Notes: generated from the sequence alone by a model not told the origin. 64,000 bases of DNA from Acephala macrosclerotiorum (GCA_014904845.1 MU119282.1:62001-126000), one strand, 5' to 3'; shown: positions 11,820 to 25,776, numbered from the stretch's first letter. Translations and numbers: made by a program.

Positions 11820-14800
11820 TTACATGTTGGCAAGCTCGCTATCAATCATCCTGTCCATGAATGTTCGTCTTTCACCAACAAGCTCAGTCTGCAACCTCTG
11901 CTCCACCAGCGCCCTAACCTGCTTCTTCGTAACGGTATCCAAATCCACCTCTCTTAAACATCCCTGAATAGCTTCCACAATCATCATATCATCCGGTCCC
12001 TGATTTCCCCTCACAAAATCAAATTGTGAAACTGGTCTTGACAAGTCCGCACCTGAAAGGGGCGGTCTATTTCCGCCGGAAAAGCCGAGAGAGGATTGGG
12101 TTTGGTTCCGCGACATGTGTTGTTGGTGTAGTGGAGACGGAGAGCCGGAGAGAAGGTCGTGGGATGAGGAGGTGGGGAGCATGACCGTTGAGGGACGTTG
12201 GGAATGCATTCCGAGACCAGCTTGTCCTTGTTGCTGAGTTGGATAGTCCTGGTATGGGCTAGTGGAGCGGTGGTCAAGACCTCCTCCAAGACTCATCATA
12301 GATTGTTGTCTCCCTTGTTGCTGTTGATCCACATACGGCGTCCTGTTATTCGGACCACCGAAAGCGGGTGATTGAGGTGGCATATATGGGCCTCCTCTTT
12401 GGAAACCGGTGAGGATTGTAGAAGCGGGTTTTACGGATGAGTACATGGATTTCATGTCGTCCATTTCGTATTGATCTTCATAAGCTTCATAGGGAGATTT
12501 CTCGACAGGTCCGCCGCGACGACCGGGGAGGTTGTTGGAGGATGCGTAGTCGTCCCAGCGTTGGAGTGGGATGGAGCGGGGATCAAAGCCTTCGTCGTCA
12601 ATGGCTACGACTTGTTTCCCGCCTTTTTCACCGACGACAATACGTGTGTTTCCCCAGGAGAAGTTGTCTTGGTTCCAGAAGGAGTAGACTGGGAGGACGA
12701 ATGAGTAGATGGGGAAAGCAAGGATATAGATTATCATCCAGCCGATGTGTTGCCATTGGCGTTTTAAGATGAAGATTAGGGCTTGGAGACCGTAGACCGC
12801 GGCGATCATGATGATTGAGATCAGGGGGAATTGGCCGGAGTTGGTGGCGACTCTGTAGATTAGGTAGCCAAGGTACGCGCAGGTTGCGGGGAGGATGATG
12901 GTTCCCAAGAGATCGATCAGGACGACGAAACGCATGCTGAAGCAGCAGAAACCGCACATTTCTTTGAGCCAGATTAGTTCTGCGAGGTTGTGGATCGTGG
13001 AGTTGATCCATCTTCTTCGCTGGGAGAGGAGAACGCTCCAGGTTTCGGGTGCGGCGGTGCTGGCGTAGGCGTCAGGGATGAATTTGTAGGACATAGACGG
13101 GAAGTGTTTGGTCATGAGGGTAGTGAGGTATCGATCTTCTCCGAGGGACAAGAGGTTCTTCTTGTGTAAGGTGTCGACTTGGCAATCGCTGTACTCGTGG
13201 ATGACGGCGTCTGAAATGATCAGAGGCTTGCCTTTGTCAGCTGTCCTGAGACGATACATAGAGAAACTAGAATATGTTAGCGGTGCAGAGATTATGGGTT
13301 AAGGATGAACTTACCAACCAGGCAAACAAGTGACGCTGCCAAAGAGAGACTCGAAAGCCTTTGCCAAGTGATGAGAAATGAAGTACTCGTAAACTTGCAT
13401 CATAGTCCACCATGACCGTTCTTCATTCTCAAGTGAAGTTTCACCACAGATTCCAGCAATCTTAGCATTATGGGCACAAGCAGCAACAAGACGGTTGAGA
13501 GAATCTTCACGGACACTAGTATCGGCATCGACCATAAGAAGATATTCGTACAGCTCAGGATCCACACCGATGATATTGTTGATTTGGTGAAACATTTCCA
13601 ATTCGAGTGGATTCATTGGTGATCGATGATGGACACGGTTGAGGAAGCTCATGAGCAAAATTTGGGAGTCTCGTTTTCCACGATTACCAGGCTTGGTCTT
13701 TGATTGTTCGGATTCCTTGCCAACCTTGACGACAACAATATATGGGACGACGTTGCCTTCGTACTCGTACAAGCCGGAGTAGACCTTACCATAATTGAGC
13801 TGTTCAGCGCTTTCACCGACAGACTTGAATGGAAGTGCTGGAGGGTCGATTTTGGGGTCAACTCCGAGAATGTCCAGGACGATTTTGGGGGTTGGTCTGT
13901 CGTTACCACCTCCGACAATCATACCGTCGCAAATAACACAGATCAACTTCCTCTTATTGTCGTATTGGAGGGCAGTTAAAGAATCGAGGGCTTTCCGCAA
14001 AGAGTCTTCACCTTCGGTGTATGCAGGAACCTGGCAAATAACAAACTTATCCTGAGGCGTTGGACGACTTTTGGAACCAAACTGAAGTGCAGCCAAGAAT
14101 TTGACCAAGATGACGACACACAGAATAATCGTGAAAGCCAGCAAGAGCCAGTTGTTGATCTGACATTTTACCGTATAACGGAAATCGGGAATACCAGCGT
14201 AGAACATGTTGTTGAAGCAATTCAGATTGTTCGCAATGACAGTCTGCTGGGTTGCGTTTGAATTCGCAATGTTCTTCACCCAAAGACTAGTTATGTCGAG
14301 ACCAGGGTTTTGCGTTATCATGCTTGCGAGCGTGGTGTCGATGAACTCGTACGACGCTAGGTCGCCCTCTAGCTTCAAGGTGTAGAAGTAATCTGTAAGG
14401 TCGTAGATCTTGCCGTACAGGATGAACCAGTAGTGGTTGTCGTTCTGGCCTTGACTTTCTACAGTGCTCTTTTTTGTGACGAGATCTCCCTTGTAGTACT
14501 CCTCGATCTTTGGCAGGAAGGTGTCCGCGTACCAGTTGATGTTATGCAGGGCACTGGTGGTGTATGGTGAAAGAGGTCCAGACGTGTGTACTCCATTGGG
14601 GTATAAGACGGTAGTATTGGCTTGGAGAATGAGAGAAGTGTCACTCGAGTCGACAAGACCTGGACAAGCAACGGTGAGAGGGGGCACGAAGTACTCGTCT
14701 AGATTCAAACCTGCGAAAGGTTGCATGACATCAGAAGTGGTTTCGATAGCGGTATCACTGTGCTGAGTCCTCCAGAACTTGGAGATATCGTAGACCTTCC

Positions 14801-17364
14801 CGTGAATGCTGACCCAGAAGTCGTTTGATCCTTGATGAGTTGAAACTTCCTTAGCATCCCAAGCCTTGTCGAAGTTTGGACATAAAAGTTTTCCGAATTC
14901 GATAATCCAAAAAACTATAAAACCGTTCATGAGAAGGATAATGAAGCAGAGAACAAGTTTTTCTCGCCACGCCATTCGGACATCAGGACGCTTCATACGA
15001 CCGATGAATCTTAGAACGAAGGACGGAATCCAGAAAGTCAGGGACCAGACGATGATGACCCAGATCCGGCGTTTGGTGGACGTGGATGTTGTCTGGATGC
15101 TCTTTGGTTCAGCCATCTCAGGATCCATGTTGTCGATGAATTCGCCCATCTCGTTGTTGTAATAGACTTGACCCTTGCGATCATCTCCCTTGAAACCAAG
15201 ACCATAATCACCACCGGAGACATTTCGAGCAGTTGGTGCGATGGAGCGAGCAACGCCAAGATTGCTTTGTGCATGCGGTATAGTCAATGAACTCTGCTGC
15301 TGTTGAATGAGCTGCTCTCTGCTCTCGTTTTGAGTAAGCTCATTCATGGACGGGAAGAAGCCACTGCCATTGTGAGGTCCGGCTGAGTAGCCAGTCTCCA
15401 TGGGTTGATCTGCGAACGTTCCACCAAGATTGTTAAATCCCTGGTCATCTGCTGGCTTCAGATCCAGCATTCCCTCTGCCTCCCACCAGGCACTTTCTCG
15501 CATCCAAATGCGTTCTGTCCCAACGACAACCTCGCCATTACTCCATCCACGTTCCATGATCCAGCTTTCGATGCCATCTTTGCCATCTTTGCAGCCAAGA
15601 GTGGCATATCGTTGGACAAATTCCTCGTGGTCGAAGTCGGCCGTGAAGTCGAGGTTCTTGTTTCGCCGATTGGCCCATTCGGGAAGTCTCCAAGCACGTA
15701 GTTGTCGGGAAATAGTTCCTGCAGACCAAGCAGAAGTCGTTGATGGTAAAGCTGCCAAGCTCGATGGAGATTCATCTGTGGGGTGAAGAGACAAGTGATA
15801 CCAGACTCTGCTACTTCCAAGGACGTTGGGAAGATTGATCCGACCTTCTCGGCCTAGACTAACACCTTGGCCTTCAACGGGGAAGAGAATCTTCTTCAAG
15901 AATCCATCTTCCTCGCCTTCTCGACCAACCTTCTCAAGTACGATTTCACGCTTCTCTAGCTCGTGCTCGCGTTCTCGTCCGGCTGGTCCGGTCATGATAC
16001 CAAGGTCGGGTGCTACTTCGTTCACAGCGTTCTGCATCTCTCTCAAGACCGAAGAACCTGCAGCGACAACTTCGACTCCATCTTCTTTCATCTCGGCGTT
16101 GATGCCTTGAGTGTCATCGAAGATACCTCGCATAGCCGCTGCCTTTCCGAGAGTTGGGTTGGGAATTTCCAGAACAGTGATGCAAACACTATCTCCATTG
16201 TCCTCTTGGGTATTTGGTGTCCTTGCTCCAGGTCCACCGTCACTGGAGTTATCACCGTCCTTGATCCGGACCATCTCGTTGGCAATAGCTTCGTTCGCCT
16301 TGCGGATAACCCAATCCACAAGTGCCTCGTAGAGACCACCGATCAAGGTCTCGCGGTCGGTAGTTGTACATTGATGGGCCAGAACCTCTGGCTCGAGACC
16401 GAGCAGTCCGCCTACATCTTCGCAGATCTCTTCCAAGACATCCTCGTCCACGCTTAGACTGAGGGTATCACCCAATTTCAACAAGCCAGCCAAAACAGAA
16501 ATCAGGTTTCGGTGTGCTGAGCCTTTGATTCCAATCTCCTTCAAAGCGGCTCGGAAATCGTCTGCCGATGCAGCATCATCTGCTGTGGGAAGGTAGGAGG
16601 GAGGATCGTAGGTGCCGGACTTTGCCAGTAGAGAGTAGTTAGAAGCATGTTTCAGTCCTAGGAACTCTCGCTCAGCAGGTGTCGAGGCAGAAGTGAGAAG
16701 GTAGTAGAAAACATCAAAAGCCCTGTATCCTGATTCTGCTGGGATGTTGAGGAGACCTTTCGAGGTGTCAATTCCTCCTTCTGAGAGAGCTATAGATGCC
16801 GCGGTCAGATTTCCAGCGAGCGTGAGTGTGAGTGCAACAGAAAGGGCTGATTGACGAGGTGTAGAGTGGTTCGGTGGTGATACAGAGTGGATGAAAGGTC
16901 TGAGAGCATTGAGAGCTGTACATAGTGAAGACGGAATGGAGAGGGGAAGTGTTGATAAGAATGGAGCTAGAATTGAAGGTGTAGATTCATGGAGATATCT
17001 GCCATTGTCGTTAGTATCACATTGCCAACTGCTGGTACCAAACATACCCAAGAACGATGCATCCATCTTCAGCACGTCTCCTGGCATGCTCCCAGGCTCT
17101 CGCTGATATTGCGGGATCTACTGTGCCTCCGGTCCTCCCCTCATGATCCGGTTGTGAGGCTGTCAACCATGTATTCACAACCAGACTTGTGCTTGCATCG
17201 AGACTTAGGGGCTGGCCAGATGTGTAGATGGAATGACACGAGTTCAATAGAGTAGTCGTTGAAACTTGCGTAGATTGCTGGTTGGCGCCGTGAAGGTTGT
17301 TTCGTGAACCACCCTGCATCGAGGACGCGGTACTATACATCGACATTCGATTGATGCCCGCCAT
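11820..17364 (-). CDS. csmB: Chitin synthase class VII with degenerate myosin-motor-like domain (csmB-like)
   Basis: Polymerises UDP-GlcNAc into chitin at the plasma membrane, typically at hyphal tips and septa. Three exons: 17364-17048, 16998-13315, 13266-11820; introns of 49 and 48 bp. Spliced length is 1815 residues. The start [11 protein letters not shown] and the motor-like region (to ~residue 600) fit the class. Where csmA has its P-loop, this protein has YLHESTPS, so no ATP-binding loop is present, as known for class VII. Next come membrane helices around residue ~750-790, a cytochrome-b5-like region near ~840, a central membrane helix, then the GT2 core with VDADTSV (~1265), GEDRYLT (~1375) and SQRRRWINS (~1417), further membrane helices, a Gln/Ser/Pro-rich linker and a DEK-C-type end. 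Divergent from the class V gene and probably co-regulated with it. Confidence 0.93.
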
Positions 17365-19303
17365 CGTGGTAGAAATGAGGACTTATCGCCTCTTCCTCTG
17401 TTGATTGTGCAAGACCACCCAGGCCAATATTTTCTAATTTCCCCTTCCGCTGTTTCAATTCGTGCGATATACTCTCGCGGTCTGGGGTTATTGTCTGCAG
17501 GCGTGAGAGTTCAGGATCGAGAGGAGTGGTGAGGTTTGGAACGAGTGTTACGTCTTGGTCGCTCAGCAACAGGGCTTGCAGGAGGATCAAAAACCAAGCC
17601 GCAGGAACGAATGTCAGGTAAGGAATTATTAGTGGTAAGAAGAGTTGAACGCGATCATCCAAAGCGAGTGAGATGATTTGAAAAACGAAGACTTGGAATA
17701 CGGAGAAACGTATTCATCAAGAATTGGAGAGGGACGCGGAACAAGGAATGTTCACCTCATGGAATTCGAGCACGCGAACTTGTCGTACGGGGAGCGAGAC
17801 GGCCACGATGACAATAATGAAGGGGACCCCTGAGCAAAATGCTCTCAGTCGCTAAGCCGCAAAACAAGGGTGCCGATCGAGGGAATACGAGTCGCTGCTT
17901 TATTTATACGACCATGGGAGGGGAGATCGCCCATTTCGCCGCCACACGCGAGGGATACCAGCCAAATCAGAAGGCCCTGGATGCCGCCACTTGAGATCCG
18001 GGCTCCGATGGCGAGTTGAAGCAGCGACGAAGTGTTATTTTCAGCGACCGTGCTTGCCTCGACGACTCCACATCCTTCCTATTGCTCTGAGGCTTAACAC
18101 AAGCCCCATGAAGAGCCGGCCATGTCCCAACAAATCTTCCTCACATGCAGAAAGACAACGCAGCAGCGAGGGGTTCGAGTCCGTGGTATCTTTCTCGCGA
18201 ACATGATGCGGGACACTTCTCGTGCCGGGTAGCCTTCAAGACCGCTTCACGGCACGAAAGTGAAGTCTCGACTTGCATTTTCACGAGCTTTCTCGGTTTC
18301 TCGGAGTCTCAGGGGCATTTTAACGTTTGAAGATCCACTAGTTAGAAATGATGGCTCGAGATGGCGGTTTCCCCGTAGAACACGGCGTCATCTGGCGATG
18401 ACCTAGAAAGCAATCAACCTGGGGAGAAACGTGGGCTCTGATTCGCCCGTCCCAGATTGTCAAATCACGTAGGATCATGCTGGTGATGCCATGCACAGCA
18501 AAGCGAGCAAAGCCAAAATCACACATTCAGTGCTGGTGTGTTTGGCCGGATGAAAGTGCGGGTTCGGCGGCCTTCGTACATCGTGCGCGAACAGTGCAGT
18601 TGTGCTGGTGGGCTGTTCGGTTCGTGTTCAGTTTTCGGTTTTCAGTTTTCAGCTAGCACTTTCGTGTTAGGAATTTCATGCAGACTGTTGTTCGGATGCA
18701 TCTTTCAGTCTCTTTCAGTCAAGACCCACGATGACGGGCTGAATAATGAGCACACCACAAGTGCTAAGAAGTTGTGGTGATTCTCGTGTTGATGGATCTT
18801 GGTCAGAATTTTCTGGTGCTGCTTGGAGAATCGGAAGTCCAAGCCCCCTGACCCTTCCCAAAATAAACTCGCCCCACATCTGTACGGCAACCCTTACACG
18901 CCACAACGTGAAAACCCTCTCGGTCGCTCGACAACAACCTGGTTCCGAGCTTGTGTTCGCCGTTCACCAGCGCGCAGGTCTCATCATTTTCTTCACCTGT
19001 ACTGCATTTTCGAGATCCAGTTGCTTCCGTATCTCTAACGTTCGCTATTTTCCTTCCTATTATACACTCGTTCTTGTCTGTTAGATCGCGAGTGGGAGGA
19101 GGATTAAAGGCACGACTTTTCTGATCCTTACGAGGTTACCCCTTCGTTACCATAGGGACTCGACAGCCACTGCATACGAGATCCTACACCACAAGCAACA
19201 CCACCTCAAAATCAGACGTGCCCGCAGACGCTGAATCGACATTGCCATCAGATAGAGAGTTGGGACATTGAATTGGGGTTCGAGACCCAAGAACTCTCCC
19301 ACA
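17365..19303. promoter_or_regulatory. Shared upstream region of the divergent chitin synthase genes
   Basis: 1939 bp separate the two start codons. The head-to-head placement makes this the promoter region of both genes, with room for two 5' UTRs. Pyrimidine-rich stretches occur just upstream of both ATGs. A 109-codon frame at 17333-17662 on the minus strand overlaps the csmB start and is not needed by the gene model. No individual factor-binding site is claimed. Confidence 0.6.
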
Positions 19304-22300
19304 ATGGCTGCCCAGCATTCACAACCATCCTTACCAAGTTTGCCGGCACATCTTCAATCGGTACGTCTCCAACCTCGCAGAGTAACATTGCATCCAGCAG
19401 CGTTCATGAGTTGTATTTGTATCTATTTAAACTGTTCATGTCATGATTTGAAACGGATTACTTACTAACTGTTTGGAAAATAGGATACTCAGTAATGCAC
19501 CCTTTCTCTACCTTGCGTTTGGAAAACACAGTACTAATTCGTTACAGTATCACCGCCCATCTTGCCAGCCGTTTCCATGTATCATTACCTACTGCGCAGC
19601 TTTCCTCGCACGCATTAATATGTCTCAACACCTATTCTTCATCGAGCAAGGGGCCGGATGGCGGAAGGGAGGGAAGCGCGATGGGAGGAGCGGAAGAGCT
19701 GGCGGAGAGGGCTTTTACGAGGCTCGGAGCTCGCTCAGAGAATCAAGCTGTGGTCTTCCTGTAAGTCGGAGGACAGACATTGCTTAGACTAGAACTAACA
19801 ATTTTCTAGCGGAGAATCAGGATCTGGTAAAACTACTGTTCGTTCTCACCTGTTATCTGCTCTCCTGGCCAAATCTTCAACTCCACTATCTACGAAACTG
19901 TCACTCGCTGCTTACGTTTTCGATACCCTGACGACCACGAAAACTGCTACAACTCCTACGGCATCTAAAGCCGGTTTATTCTTCGAGCTTCAATATAACA
20001 CAGCATCAACAGTGAACCCAACCCTCATTGGTGGAAAGGTCTTGGATCACAGATTGGAACGAAGCAGAGTAGCAGCTGTGCCGACTGGAGAGCGTAGTTT
20101 CCACGTCTTATACTACCTCCTCGCAGGTACCAGCGCTGCAGAGAAGGCACATCTTGGACTTGACTTGGACTCCAGTCTAAGCGCTGCGGTTGCACATCCC
20201 CAAGCTGGTAATTCGTCACAGAAGAGATGGAGGTATCTTGGTCATCCAACACAACTCAAGGTCGGCATAAACGACGCTGAGGGCTTCCAACTTTTCAAGA
20301 CCGCTCTCCGAAAGCTTGAATTTCCTCGTAGCGAGATTGCAGAGATCTGCCAAGTGCTGGCCAGTATCTTGCATATTGGACAGCTTGAATTTGAGACTGC
20401 TGCTGACACTGCAGCGACTGGAGATGATAGCGGTGGATATTCGCACGAGGGAGCTCAGCAGTTCACGGCAGTGAAAAACAAGGATGTTTTGAGCATAATT
20501 GCCGCCTTCCTCGGAGTCAGCGCCCAAGACCTGCAAACTACTCTTGGGTACAAGACTAAGATTCTTCACCGAGAGCGTGTTACAGTCATGCTTGATCCCA
20601 AGGGCGCAAGAGCGAATGCAGACGAGCTTGCTAGAACTCTCTATTCTTTGCTCGTGGCGTACGTTATTGAAAGCATCAACCAGCGGGTATGTGCTGTGGA
20701 GGATGAAGTTGCAAACACTATCTCTATTGTCGACTTCCCCGGATTCGCCCAGCAGCAGTCAACCGACTCCGTTCTTGACCAGCTCCTTAACAATGCAGCT
20801 ACCGAATCGTTGTACAACTTCACCCTCCAAAGCTTCTTTGAGAACAAGGCAGAAATGCTGGAAAGCGAAGAAGTCACGGTCGCCGCAACAAGCTACTTCG
20901 ATAACTCCGATGCGGTCAAGGGTCTGCTCAAGCCTGGAAACGGCCTTCTGAGCATCATTGACGATCAAACAAAACGGAACAGGACCGATGTACAACTCTT
21001 GGAGAGTCTTCGAAAACGGTTCGAAGGCAAGAATCCTGCAATTGCTGTTGGAAGCGCTACTGCCAAACTTCCTGGAAGCAACTTCGCCACCCATAACGCC
21101 TCAGCCTCTTTTGCTGTCAAGCACTTTGCTGGGGAGGTGGAGTATGTTGTTGCTGGTCTGGTTGAGGAGAATGGTGAAGTTATTTCCGGTGACCTGATGA
21201 ACTTGATTGCTTCGACTAAGAGCGATTTCGTTGGTCAGCTTTTCGGACAGGAGGCTCTTCAGACTGTGGTCCACCCACAGGAACGTACAACCATCATGCA
21301 AGCTCAAGTCAGCTCGAAACCTCTCCGAAAGCCCAGCGTCATGCGGAAGAAGGGTGATAGGCCAAACAGATTCGGTGGTCGAGACACCAGAGCCGAGTCT
21401 GTGGAAGACATGTCTGAGACTCCAGAAGATGCCCCAAGCCGAAGAGGACGCAACATTGACCAAGGCGCTGCTGGTCAATTCCTTTCCTCTCTCGACAACG
21501 TCACTAAATCCCTTACAGCGCCAAACACGAATCCATACTTCGTTTTCTGTCTCAAACCCAATGATCGCCGTATTGCCAATCAGTTTGACAGCAAATGCGT
21601 TCGTACACAGATACAGACTTTTGGCATTGCTGAGATAAGTCAACGTTTGAGGAACGCCGACTTTAGTCTTTTCCTGCCCTTTGGCGAATTCCTTGGACTC
21701 GCCGAGGCTGAGACACTCTTGGTTGGCAGCGAGCGAGAGAAGGCTGCAATGGTCGTTGACGAGAAGAGATGGCCAGCAAACGAAGCCAGAATCGGAAGTA
21801 CGGGAGTATTTCTGAGTGAACGATGCTGGGCTGAAATAGCGAAATTGAACGAGCGTGGTTTCACCGCTGGACGTTATCCTACACAATCAGAGGATGGAGC
21901 CGGAGAACTTACACCAGGCGATGTGCATGGTGGTTACGGAGCGTCCAAAGAGCGACTACTCGGCATACCATCACCTGGCCAGTATATCTATGGAGGAGAG
22001 AAGAAATCAGGATACTTCGGTAGTAACGACATAGATGGTAGATCTGATGCCGGTGCTTCCGCCCTCGGTCAAGGTGACATGTTCCGAAATCTGGACACCA
22101 GAGAGCAGATGGCAGAAAAAGGAAACGAAAAGACCATGGTCGAAGTTGAAGAAGTCAAGACAAGCGGCAGTCGAAAGAGATGGGTCTTCGTTACCTATAT
22201 GATGACTTGGCTCATCCCAGGTTTCCTGATCAGATGGATCGGTCGGATGCCTCGCAAAGACGTTCGAATGGCTTGGAGAGAGAAACTGGCCATCAACATG

Positions 22301-25213
22301 ATGATCTGGATCAGTTGTCTCTTTGTGGCTTTCTTCATGGTGGTCTTCCCTCTCCTGATCTGTCCCAAGCAGTACGTTTTCAGTGCAGCCGAGTTGAGCT
22401 CCTACAACGGTAAGAACGGTGCGTCTGCGTACGTTGCCATTCGTGGACAAGTCTTCGATCTCTCGGAATTTGCACCGTCTCATTACCCAAACATCATCCC
22501 TCAGAAGTCAATCCTGGCGTATGCTGGTCTGGATGCGACGTCGCTCTTCCCTGTTCAAGTATCTGCTCTTTGCCAAGGTGTCAACGGAACCATCGACGAC
22601 TCGGTCCAGCTTGACTACACGTCCACTAACACCACTGGCTCAGCATCTGTCATCAGTACTACTGATACGAACTACAAGTACCACGACTTCAGAGCTTTCA
22701 CCAATGATAGCAGACCTGACTGGTTCTATGAGCAGATGATGTACCTCAGGGCTGGGTACAAGAAGGGCAATGTCGGATACACGGCCAAGTATGTCGGTAC
22801 CTTGGCTGATAAAGAGGAGTCCATTGCTATCTTGAATGGCAGAATCTACGATTTCACCAAGTATCTCCAAGGTGGCCGCAAGATTATCGTTAAAGCTGGA
22901 GATCCCGTTCCCACAGATGTCAACACAAACTTCATGGATCCATTGGTTGTCGATCTGTTCCAACAAAAGGCCGGTGAAGATGTCACAAAGTACTGGAACG
23001 CCTTGGCTCTTACTGATGTCATGCGTTCTCGGATGCAGCTGTGTCTCGACAATCTCTTCTACGTTGGCAATGTCGACACCCGAGACTCCGTCAAGTGCCA
23101 ATTCTCAGAATACCTCATGTTGGCGATCTCTATTCTCCTATGCTCGGTCATTGGTTTCAAATTCCTCGCCGCTCTCCAATTCGGAGGAAAGAACATTCCT
23201 GAGAACCTCGACAAATTCGTCATCTGTCAAGTCCCTGCTTACACCGAAGACGAAGACTCTCTTCGCCGTGCCATCGACTCCGCAGCGAGGATGAAGTATG
23301 ACGACAAACGCAAACTTTTGGTCATCGTCTGTGATGGTATGATTATTGGTCAGGGCAACGATAAGCCCACACCGCGTATTGTTCTCGACATTCTCGGTGT
23401 GGCCGATACCGTGGATCCTGAACCTTTGAGCTTCGAATCTCTGGGCGAGGGTATGAAGCAACATAACATGGGCAAAGTCTATTCCGGTCTCTACGAAGTA
23501 CAAGGTCACATTGTGCCTTTCATGGTCATCGTCAAAGTCGGCAAGCCTTCTGAAGTCTCACGTCCTGGAAACCGAGGAAAGCGAGATTCACAAATGATCT
23601 TGATGAGATTTTTGAACAGAGTTCACTACAATGCCCCCATGAGTCCTTTGGAACTCGAGATGTACCACCAGATCCGGAACATTATTGGTGTCAACCCAAC
23701 CTTCTACGAGTACATGTTGCAAATCGATGCTGACACCGTTGTTGGTCCGGACTCGGCGTCTCGCTTTGTCTCGGCATTCTTGGACGATACCAGGCTGATC
23801 GGTTGCTGTGGAGAGACTGGTCTATCCAACTCGAAATCGTCATTCGTCACCATGATCCAGGTCTACGAGTACTACATCTCCCACAATCTCTCCAAAGCAT
23901 TCGAAAGTTTGTTCGGTAGTGTTACTTGTCTTCCCGGTTGTTTCACTATGTACCGTATCCGCGCCGCAGAATCTGGAAAGCCACTGTTCGTCAGCCGAGA
24001 AGTTGTCGACGCCTATTCTAATATCCGTGTCGATACGCTTCACATGAAGAACTTGCTTCATTTGGGGGAAGATCGTTATCTGACCACGCTCCTTCTCAAA
24101 CATCACTCCAAGTACAAGACTAAATACATCAGAAATGCTCATGCATGGACTATCGCTCCAGACACTTGGCAAATCTTCTTGTCGCAACGTCGTCGCTGGA
24201 TCAACTCTACAGTCCATAACTTGGTCGAACTTATTCCTATGCAACAACTTTGTGGATTCTGTTGTTTCAGTATGCGTTTCATCGTCTTCGTCGACCTTCT
24301 AGGTACTCTCGTCCAGCCTGTCATTCCCGCTTATATCGTCTACTTAATCGTCCTCGTCATCCGACATACAACCGTCGTTCCTCTTACAGCCTTCATTCTC
24401 TTGGGTGCTATCTACGGTCTACAAGCACTCATTTTCATCCTTCATAGAAAGTGGGAGATGATCGGATGGATGGTCCTCTATATCCTCGCCATTCCAGTCT
24501 TCTCCTTCGGTCTACCCCTCTATAGTTTCTGGCACATGGACGATTTCTCATGGGGTAACACTCGTATCGTCACCGGAGAGAAAGGAAAGCAAGTCGTCAT
24601 CACCGATGAAGGTAAATTCGACCCAGCTTCCATCCCCCACAAGAAATGGGAAGAATACCAAGCCGAGCTCTGGGAAGCGCAAACTTCCAAGGACGATCGA
24701 TCTGAGGTCTCTGGCTACTCTTATGGTACTAAATACCAACCCGCTGTTTCGGAATACAATTACCCTCCTTCTCGCCCTCTTTCGCAAATCAATCTCAACA
24801 ATTACTCCTATGACAACAAATCCGCAGCCAACATTCACGTTTCCCGCATGTCACTTGCTCCTTCCGACGCCTTAGGACTCGGTATGGATCATCGTCAGAG
24901 TCAATTCGGTGGCTCTCAATTCGGGGGTCCGGAGATGGAGATGGCTAATCTTGCGGGACTGCCCAGCGATGATGCGATTTTGGCGGAGATTAGGGAGATT
25001 TTGAAGACGGCGGATCTGATGACGGTTACGAAGAAGAGTATTAAGCAGGAGTTGGAGAGGAGATTTGGAGTGGGGTTGGATGCTAGGAGGGCTTATATTA
25101 ATTCTGGTGAGTTGCCTTTCGCGTTTCCATTCTCTTCCCCATTTTCCAATATCAGAGATGGCCATGCTAACTTATTTCTAGCTACCGAAGCACTTCTTTC
25201 TGGCCAGCTATGA
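19304..25213 (+). CDS. csmA: Chitin synthase class V with myosin motor-like domain (csmA-like)
   Basis: Processive chitin synthase with an N-terminal myosin-like domain that in relatives links the enzyme to actin and supports polarised wall growth. Five exons: 19304-19360, an 8-nt microexon 19484-19491, 19548-19760, 19810-25106, 25182-25213, giving 1868 residues. The P-loop GESGSGKTT is at ~94-102, made by joining exons 3 and 4; the motor-like region runs to ~780. Membrane helices lie at ~890-940, a cytochrome-b5-like region at ~960-1030, a membrane helix at ~1180, then the GT2 core with QIDADTVV (~1397), GEDRYLT (~1512) and SQRRRWINS (~1550). C-terminal helices follow at ~1575-1665, and a DEK-C domain occupies the last ~60 residues. 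The last intron (25107-25181) sits inside the DEK-C end. All frames are open, with length normal for the family. Confidence 0.96.
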
Positions 25214-25514
25214 TGGGTTGGATATGGTGATGTGGGATTGGTGTGATGTAATGAAGATATGGATGCATATATTTTGGCGCGTCAAAATTTGTTGAGAATT
25301 TAAATTTTGAAAGGGTGTAGCGATATTAGGGTGTGGGTTGGTCATCTTGTGCTATACTTCGGAGTTCTAAGGATGGCCATTGGCAACATGTTTTTGAATT
25401 TGAGATATGAGAACGCAATAATATTTTTTGAATCTTGAACCGGGGCTGGCATTAATTTGTGAAGTCAACCTTGCTTGTGATTGCATGCTCTCTCGCTTGG
25501 TGGTGACGAAATAA

Positions 25515-25776
25515 CGAGCTGGGCTTCACGGTTCTGTGCGCTCAGGGTATTTTCTTCGAAAATAGGAAATAAAATCTCGAATTATAGACGATTAAAGGAT
25601 TGAAAACGCAATTCAATTAAAATGAAACCTGAAGCCGAGATCTGAGGCAAATTGAAAAAGTGGTGCTTGTAAAGTTCTAAAATGATGGTCGTGACTTTTG
25701 AAGTTTAAAGCAAAAAAGTGCCTCGCTAAAGGCGAAAATATGCCCTGCGGCGCACAGACCCGTGAAGCCCAGCTCG
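25515..25776. mobile_element. Short TIR element (MITE), 262 bp
   Basis: Ends are inverted repeats: left CGAGCTGGGCTTCACGG at 25515 and its reverse complement ending at 25776; the first 26 bp match with one mismatch and similarity continues to ~40 bp. TAA flanks both sides (25512-25514 and 25777-25779), consistent with a target-site duplication. It has no coding sequence, so would be non-autonomous. Its ends resemble those of the two elements at 42.7-43.4 kb. Confidence 0.85.

Noticed and set aside
15405..16457. Plus frames antisense to csmB
   Set aside because: Shadows of the minus-strand exon 2.
17333..17662. 109-codon minus frame overlapping the csmB start
   Set aside because: No conserved sequence; the csmB start at 17364 fits the family.
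18165..18195. GGTTCGAGTCC, a tRNA B-box-like sequence
   Set aside because: No A box, acceptor stem or cloverleaf around it. A similar sequence at 44886 was rejected for the same reason.
21101..21886. 261-codon minus frame inside csmA
   Set aside because: Lies fully antisense to conserved motor-domain codons; codon-structure shadow with no domain.
22640..23509. Minus frames antisense to csmA
   Set aside because: Shadows of the conserved plus-strand coding sequence.
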